From JBBUAX01 sp964409535 (GTDB lineage Bacteria; Patescibacteriota; Minisyncoccia; UBA6257; 2-01-FULL-56-20), in the NCBI GenBank assembly GCA_964409535.1, contig CAYPDQ010000022.1, positions 1 to 6,242 on the forward strand: DNA of 6,242 nucleotides. Reading direction: 5' to 3'. Shown here one piece after another: positions 1 to 2,797 of this stretch. The notes beneath the pieces were generated by a model. That model did no database searches, was not told where the DNA came from, and worked only from the letters and a program-made list of their open reading frames with translations. Position numbers and translations under genes: made by a program. Within the stretch, counting starts at the first letter, position 1. Every line of letters starts with the position of its first letter.

Positions 1-29
1 GCCGCAAAATTTTCTCGCCGCCGAAGCGA

Positions 30-72
30 GGGCGCGGCGGAAGGGGGGTGTGGGAGGAATTCCGCCGCGCCC
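30..72. repeat. 13-bp GC-rich perfect inverted repeat
   Basis: Left arm 30-42 (GGGCGCGGCGGAA) is the exact reverse complement of 60-72, with a 17-base purine-rich loop. A shorter 6-bp hairpin follows (CTGCTC 94-99 with GAGCAG 105-110). There is no T-run after the stem, so it is not a standard terminator. Confidence 0.7.
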
Positions 73-111
73 GAGCGTGGGAAGCCCCGCCGCCTGCTCG
101 TAGAGAGCAGA

Positions 112-197
112 GCCGCAAAGAAAAGTTTTGTTTTCCTTTTAGAAGAAATCCGGCGCGCGCACATCAAAAACCGCAAACAAAACTTTTCTTTGTCGGC
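112..197. repeat. 18-bp perfect inverted repeat with 41-base spacer
   Basis: CAAAGAAAAGTTTTGTTT at 116-133 is perfectly reverse-complementary to 175-192. GCCG at 112-115 also pairs with CGGC at 194-197 if T193 is bulged, giving about 22 paired bases. The spacer is 134-174. An arm this long and perfect is unlikely by chance in a window of this size. It could be a degenerate small mobile element or the stem of an RNA. Confidence 0.75.
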
Positions 198-263
198 GCG
201 AGCGTCAGCGAGCGGCGGCGGGGCGGGTCAGTTTTCCCGCTCAAAAAAGGTTCGCGCGAAATG

Positions 264-269
264 TATAAT
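264..269 (+). promoter_or_regulatory. Possible -10 box (TATAAT)
   Basis: A perfect TATAAT lies 5 bases before a 16-bp perfect hairpin (274-313). I see no good -35 hexamer at 16-18 bases upstream. If functional, it would transcribe the hairpin cluster at 274-426. Confidence 0.25.
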
Positions 270-273
270 TACA

Positions 274-313
274 GCACAAACAAAAATGGCAAGAATACCA
301 TTTTTGTTTGTGC
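274..313 (+). repeat. 16-bp perfect inverted repeat (hairpin)
   Basis: GCACAAACAAAAATGG at 274-289 pairs perfectly with 298-313 around the 8-base loop 290-297. Its last bases also belong to an alternative 8-bp stem (308-315 with 419-426), so the two structures exclude each other. Confidence 0.75.
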
Positions 314-426
314 GCTTAGACACCCTCGGCTTCTAACGGCCTTCGGCCTATTTTCCTACGCGGGGAAAATCTTATACTTTTTCCCCGACCCCCTTTTCGT
401 CGCAACTTTCAGTTGCGGGCGCACAA
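308..426 (+). ncRNA. Candidate structured RNA element: closing stem around three hairpins
   Basis: TTGTGCGC at 308-315 is perfectly complementary to GCGCACAA at 419-426. Inside are three hairpins: GGCC 338-341/345-348 (TTC loop), a 9-bp CGGGGAAAA stem (361-369 with 379-387) and a 7-bp CGCAACT stem (401-407 with 411-417, TTC loop). Only one base separates the last hairpin from the closing stem. This is a plausible multibranched RNA fold, but I do not recognise the family. It lies just before the rnhB -10 box and could be a leader, a small RNA or a repeated intergenic element. Confidence 0.3.
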
Positions 427-440
427 CGCACAGAATTTTG

Positions 441-446
441 TATAAT
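441..446 (+). promoter_or_regulatory. Likely -10 box of rnhB (TATAAT)
   Basis: A perfect TATAAT, preceded by TG, sits 26 bases upstream of the rnhB ATG at 473, giving a leader of about 20 bases. The best -35-like sequence (TTGCGG, 413-418) is 22 bases away and lies inside a hairpin, so the -35 is poor or absent. Confidence 0.5.
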
Positions 447-472
447 ACTTACGGTACGCTGATTTGCCGGAT

Positions 473-1084
473 ATGAGATATGTCATAGGCATAGATGAGG
501 TGGGGCGGGGGTCGCTTGCCGGGCCGGTTGTGGTCTGCGCCGTGGCGATACCCGTAGGGTATAGGGTATGGCCATTAGCCAATAGGATAAGAGAAAGATT
601 TAAGAGGATCCCGCTCCGCGACTCTAAAAAACTCTCGCCGAAGCAGCGCGAGAGATGGTTCGAATATTTCGTCCAGCATCCTTCGCTATACTACAGTATA
701 GCGTGGGTGTATCCGCGCCGGATTGAGAGAATGAACATAGCCAAGGCGGCGAATCTCGCCGCGCTGCGGGCTTTTCGCAGATTGAAAACTACTTACCACT
801 TACTACCTACTACTTACTCCATTTTCTTGGACGGGGGACTGTTTTTGGGCGACGGCAGGCAGCTTCCCAATGTAAAAACTGTCGTGAAAGGCGACGAAAA
901 GTTCACCTCAATAAAGATCGCTTCCATAATCGCCAAGGTTTCCCGGGATCGATATATGGCGCGCCTGGCAAAGAAGCACCCCGCCTACGGTTTTGAGGTC
1001 CACAAGGGCTACGGGACAAGGGCGCATTTGGCTGCGATTAGGCGATATGGTCCCAGTGAGGCGCACCGTCGGGGGTGGGTTTGA
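473..1084 (+). CDS. rnhB: Ribonuclease HII
   Basis: RNase HII (203 aa, normal length) cuts RNA-DNA hybrids 5' to ribonucleotides embedded in DNA and starts ribonucleotide excision repair. The sequence shows GIDEVGRG at residues 6-13 (catalytic Asp8, Glu9), RDSKKLS, the NIAKAANLAAL helix, LDGG (Asp120), VKGD (Asp141), IASIIAKVSRDR and the C-terminal YGFEVHKGYGTRAH substrate loop, so all four metal-binding acidic residues are present. I choose ATG 473 because the family starts just before this motif; a TTG at 464 would add three residues. No clear Shine-Dalgarno is visible. Odd points: residues 106-116 (TTYHLLPTTYS) come from a 7-base tandem repeat, a second two-copy heptamer (TAGGGTA) lies at 555-568, and an 8-bp perfect hairpin at 684-703 is also coding. 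It probably has its own promoter, separate from the downstream rpmF group. Confidence 0.95.
   Translation: MRYVIGIDEVGRGSLAGPVVVCAVAIPVGYRVWPLANRIRERFKRIPLRDSKKLSPKQRERWFEYFVQHPSLYYSIAWVYPRRIERMNIAKAANLAALRAFRRLKTTYHLLPTTYSIFLDGGLFLGDGRQLPNVKTVVKGDEKFTSIKIASIIAKVSRDRYMARLAKKHPAYGFEVHKGYGTRAHLAAIRRYGPSEAHRRGWV
555..568 (+). repeat. Two tandem copies of heptamer TAGGGTA inside rnhB
   Basis: TAGGGTA occurs twice back to back within the rnhB coding region, in the variable stretch between the GIDEVGRG motif and RDSKKLS. Two copies alone could be chance; it is listed because of the other 7-base-period tracts in the window. Confidence 0.5.
788..815 (+). repeat. Four tandem 7-base units (ACTACTT-like) inside rnhB
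   Basis: The units are ACTACTT (788-794), ACCACTT (795-801), ACTACCT (802-808) and ACTACTT (809-815). The last matches the first exactly and the middle two differ by one base each. They encode residues 106-115, between the conserved NIAKAANLAAL helix region and the LDGG catalytic strand, where a surface loop is expected. Seven is not a multiple of three, so gain or loss of one unit would shift the frame. Confidence 0.8.
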
Positions 1085-1109
1085 TTTATCCGGGAATAGG
1101 CGTTATCAT
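1081..1109 (+). promoter_or_regulatory. Likely promoter of the rpmF-nusB-rnc group
   Basis: TTGATT (1081-1086), a 17-base spacer and TATCAT (1104-1109) resemble a sigma-70 promoter (4/6 and 5/6). The -35 overlaps the rnhB stop codon. Transcription would start near 1116, leaving a leader of about 70 bases before rpmF that contains the hairpin at 1128-1144. Confidence 0.5.
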
Positions 1110-1127
1110 TATCTTGTAAATCTGCTA

Positions 1128-1144
1128 TCCCGCCTTCGGCGGGA
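1128..1144 (+). terminator. Hairpin between rnhB and rpmF (weak terminator or leader structure)
   Basis: TCCCGCC (1128-1134) pairs with GGCGGGA (1138-1144) around a TTC loop, a 7-bp GC-rich stem. A short ATTTTCT follows 6 bases later, so termination would be weak. It lies downstream of the candidate promoter at 1081-1109 and would then sit in the rpmF leader, where it could act as an attenuator or stabilising structure. Confidence 0.4.
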
Positions 1145-1188
1145 CGTAAGATTTTCTAGGTTCGAGGACTCACCAATAAAATCTAAAC

Positions 1189-1338
1189 GTGGGCGGCGTA
1201 CCAGTAAAACACCACACCAAGGGCAAGGTTGGCCGGCGGCGGTCCCATCTGGCGCTAAAGAAACAGCGCATTTTTGTTTGCAAGCACTGCGGCGGCCCGA
1301 AACCGGCTCACCGGACCTGCGTGCAGTGCGGGAAGTAG
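1189..1338 (+). CDS. rpmF: 50S ribosomal protein L32 (GTG start)
   Basis: L32 is a small zinc-ribbon protein of the large ribosomal subunit. The 49-residue product begins MGGVPVKHHTKGKVGRRRSH, the basic L32 N-terminus, and carries CX2C-X9-CX2C (Cys31, 34, 44, 47) for zinc binding. Its length is normal for the family. An in-frame TAA at 1177-1179 leaves GTG 1189 as the only usable start. The short length and GTG start make this gene easy to miss. No good Shine-Dalgarno is seen; a GAGG at 1164-1167 is too far away. It is followed 32 bases later by nusB, suggesting co-transcription with nusB and rnc. In Firmicutes rpmF often precedes fatty-acid genes and rnc; here those genes are missing. Confidence 0.93.
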   Translation: MGGVPVKHHTKGKVGRRRSHLALKKQRIFVCKHCGGPKPAHRTCVQCGK

Positions 1339-1370
1339 CGAGATCCTTGATTCGGGTTAATTAAGCAAGA

Positions 1371-1820
1371 ATGGCGACGCGACATTTGGTGAGAACGGTC
1401 GTATTGCAGTCCCTCTACGAGTGGGACTTTTACGGCAGAAAGCGGGACCTGACCGAAATACTGGAACGGAATCTCCAGGAATTCGCGCCCGGCATAGACG
1501 AGCCGGATTTTGCTTGGAGGATCATGAAAGGCATTGTGGAGCATTTGAAGGAGATAGACGAAATAATAATAAAGGCCGCGCCGGAGTGGCCGCTGGACAA
1601 GATCGCGATAGTGGACCGGAACATTTTGCGCATTGGCCTCTACGAACTTTTGCACGCCGATCCGGAGGAAGTGCCGCCCAAGGTGGCGATCAACGAGGCG
1701 ATAGAGCTCGCCAAAAGCCACGGCGGGCCGAACTCCGGCAAGTTCGTGAACGGCGTTTTGGGCACGGTCTACCGGGAGAAATTTAAAAGTCAAAATGAAA
1801 AAGGGAAAACGACAGTTTAA
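1371..1820 (+). CDS. nusB: Transcription antitermination / rRNA biogenesis factor NusB
   Basis: NusB binds BoxA RNA together with S10 (NusE) and keeps RNA polymerase processive on rRNA operons. The 149-residue, mostly helical product shows the family features: an N-terminal RHLVRTVVLQSLYEWDF helix (4-20), PEWPLDKIAIVDRNILRIGLYEL (71-93) and the C-terminal PPKVAINEAIELAKSHGG plus FVNGVLGTVYRE (101-135). Length is within the family range. The last 11 residues (KSQNEKGKTTV, 139-149) are encoded entirely by a 7-base-period A-rich tract starting at 1785, so the tail is probably recruited repeat sequence and not part of the fold. ATG 1371 fits the family start; the upstream Shine-Dalgarno is poor. 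The gene lies 32 bases after rpmF and 66 before rnc, which suits one transcript making ribosome-assembly factors. Confidence 0.95.
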   Translation: MATRHLVRTVVLQSLYEWDFYGRKRDLTEILERNLQEFAPGIDEPDFAWRIMKGIVEHLKEIDEIIIKAAPEWPLDKIAIVDRNILRIGLYELLHADPEEVPPKVAINEAIELAKSHGGPNSGKFVNGVLGTVYREKFKSQNEKGKTTV

Positions 1821-1875
1821 AGTTTTAAATTTTACATTGTCATTTTTCATTTTTAACCTTCAGTTTTTAATTAGT
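1779..1875. repeat. AT-rich tract with 7-base period and inverted symmetry, nusB 3' end to rnc
   Basis: Read in sevens from 1785, four units begin with AAAA (AAAAGTC, AAAATGA, AAAAGGG, AAAACGA). The downstream half has T-rich units, including CATTTTT twice (1841-1854), a near complement of AAAATGA. AAATTTAAAA (1779-1788) is also the reverse complement of 1823-1832. The tract covers the last codons of nusB and most of the nusB-rnc gap. I see no terminator or Shine-Dalgarno in it. Confidence 0.55.
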
Positions 1876-1886
1876 TTATCCTAACG

Positions 1887-2570
1887 ATGGATACAAGTGG
1901 ATTGGAAAGCACTATCGGCATACAGTTCAAAAACAAGGACATCTTGTATGAGGCCCTTACCCATCGTTCCTATTTGAACGAGCATCCAGAGTGGAGGTAT
2001 CCGCACAATGAACGCCTGGAATACTTGGGCGACGCGGTTTTGGAGCTCGCGGTAAGCGAAGAACTTTTTTCCAAATACCCGGATTTTCCGGAGGGCCGAA
2101 TGACTGTTCTGCGGGCGGCGCTCGTGAACTGGGAGCGCTTGGGCAAAGTCGGAACCGAGATCGGGCTCCACGATTTCGTCTTGACCTCCCGCGGCGAGAG
2201 AGGCGACTCCGGCAAAGCCTGGGAAGTTATCATCGCGAACGCGGTGGAGGCATTGATCGGCGCGATCTACCTAGATCAGGGCTTTCCGGCGGCGAAGCAA
2301 TTCGTTCAGAAGTTCGTGCTTATCCACCTGCCGGAGATAATGGAGAGCCGCAGTTACCGGGACGCGAAAAGCGAGCTGCAGGAGTCCATCCAGGAAAAAT
2401 TGAGGATCACGCCGACATACAAGGTTCTGGAAGAAACCGGCCCGGCACACCGGCGCACCTTCCGGGTCGGCGTTTATTTCGGCGAGAAGCTCGTCGCCGA
2501 GGGCGAAGGCAGTTCCAAGCAGGAGGCGGAACTCAACGCCGCAAAGCAGGCGTTGGACAACGTACATTGA
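1887..2570 (+). CDS. rnc: Ribonuclease III
   Basis: RNase III cleaves double-stranded RNA, notably in rRNA precursors. The 227-residue product has the catalytic domain (about 1-150) and a C-terminal dsRNA-binding domain (about 155-226, ending in GSSKQEAELNAAKQAL). The signature HNERLEYLGDAVL lies at 40-52. Family catalytic acids map to Glu42, Glu45, Asp49, Glu69 (in EGRMTVLRA) and Glu121 (in VEALIGAIYLD). The position matching E. coli Asp114 is Asn118 (ANAVEAL, usually ADxxEAL), a conservative change; the key Asp49 and Glu121 are kept, so I expect activity. ATG 1887 is the family start, but no Shine-Dalgarno is visible. The gene sits between nusB and the ORF before smc, the common rnc-smc arrangement. 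Confidence 0.96.
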   Translation: MDTSGLESTIGIQFKNKDILYEALTHRSYLNEHPEWRYPHNERLEYLGDAVLELAVSEELFSKYPDFPEGRMTVLRAALVNWERLGKVGTEIGLHDFVLTSRGERGDSGKAWEVIIANAVEALIGAIYLDQGFPAAKQFVQKFVLIHLPEIMESRSYRDAKSELQESIQEKLRITPTYKVLEETGPAHRRTFRVGVYFGEKLVAEGEGSSKQEAELNAAKQALDNVH

Positions 2571-2573
2571 ACA

Positions 2574-2781
2574 CTTATAACTGATAACAGTTCCGATGAA
2601 GATTTTTAGATTCAAGAGTTGGAATATGTATAAAGACGCTAAGCGGCTTTTCCGCTTGACTTTGAAAATAGTCAATAGATTGCCGGAATTCGGAGAGATT
2701 GTGCACCTTTGTCACGGGATTTCGAGACAGATCGGAGGATTCAAGCGTAAAATTGCGAAGCAATCTGTTATTAGTCATAAG
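2574..2781. repeat. Imperfect 17-bp inverted repeat flanking the small ORF
   Basis: CTTATAACTGATAACAG (2574-2590) and CTGTTATTAGTCATAAG (2765-2781) are reverse complements at 15 of 17 positions and bracket the ORF at 2596-2784, with the right arm overlapping its last codons. Transcribed, they would form a stem enclosing about 174 bases. Both arms belong to the same low-complexity 7-base family (ACTTATA/ATAAGTA), which reduces the significance. Confidence 0.5.
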
Positions 2782-2784
2782 TAA
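2596..2784 (+). CDS. Short ORF resembling the N-terminus of a four-helix-bundle (23S IVP-type) protein, probably truncated
   Basis: The 62-residue product starts MKIFRFKSWNMYKDAKRLFR, followed by LTLKIVNRLPEFGEIVHL. The W-x-x-YKDA-(7-10)-LKI-xxxLP pattern resembles helices 1-2 of four-helix-bundle proteins encoded in 23S rRNA intervening sequences, which usually have about 115-130 residues. The match fades after about residue 45, and the end (KIAKQSVISHK) is translated repeat sequence: an ATTGC-GAA-GCAAT palindrome (2752-2764) and part of the right inverted repeat. I therefore think the gene is truncated or decayed, although a short functional product is possible. It lies 25 bases after rnc and 12 before smc. 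The family assignment rests on pattern only and is uncertain. Confidence 0.4.
   Translation: MKIFRFKSWNMYKDAKRLFRLTLKIVNRLPEFGEIVHLCHGISRQIGGFKRKIAKQSVISHK
2752..2764. repeat. Minimal ATTGC-GAA-GCAAT palindrome
   Basis: ATTGC (2752-2756), GAA, GCAAT (2760-2764) form a 5-bp hairpin. The 12 bases GCGAAGCAATCT (2755-2766) are identical to 3934-3945 in the larger palindromic repeat inside smc, so this looks like a short copy of the same dispersed repeat. Confidence 0.5.
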
Positions 2785-2797
2785 TAAGTTATAAGTA
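2777..2797 (+). repeat. Three tandem 7-base units (ATAAGTA-like) up to the smc start
   Basis: ATAAGTA (2777-2783), ATAAGTT (2784-2790) and ATAAGTA (2791-2797) are head to tail, and the last base is the A of the smc ATG. The tract occupies the place of a Shine-Dalgarno, which is absent. A related pair, ACTTATA and ACTGATA (2573-2586), lies after rnc in the opposite orientation. Confidence 0.75.

Larger units (their letters stand above)
1..460. other. Gene-free region rich in inverted repeats
   Basis: I see no convincing gene in this stretch. The one long + frame (48-476) translates to an Arg/Pro-rich sequence with no recognisable domain and runs through several perfect inverted repeats, so I do not call it coding. 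The region holds hairpin-forming repeats at 30-72, 94-110, 116-192, 274-313, 338-348, 361-387 and 401-417, plus two TATAAT boxes (264-269 and 441-446). The first 260 bases are GC-rich with A/T-rich arms interspersed. It may be a regulatory or structural RNA region, a cluster of repeated intergenic elements, or decayed sequence. Confidence 0.6.

Noticed and set aside
48..476. Long + frame (142 codons) at the start of the window
   Set aside because: It crosses several perfect inverted repeats, is Arg/Pro-rich with no domain, and overlaps the rnhB promoter and start; the composition fits non-coding GC-rich DNA.
684..703. 8-bp perfect hairpin (CGCTATAC/GTATAGCG) as a regulatory site
   Set aside because: It lies inside rnhB with no T-run or nearby start; it may be a small inserted palindrome, but there is no evidence of function.
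1158..1175. GGTTCGAGGACTCACCA resembling a tRNA T-loop and CCA end
   Set aside because: The bases around TTCGAGG do not form a T-stem and no anticodon or D-arm lies upstream.
1308..1850. 180-codon minus-strand frame opposite nusB
   Set aside because: It is antisense to a well-supported nusB gene and shows no recognisable domain.
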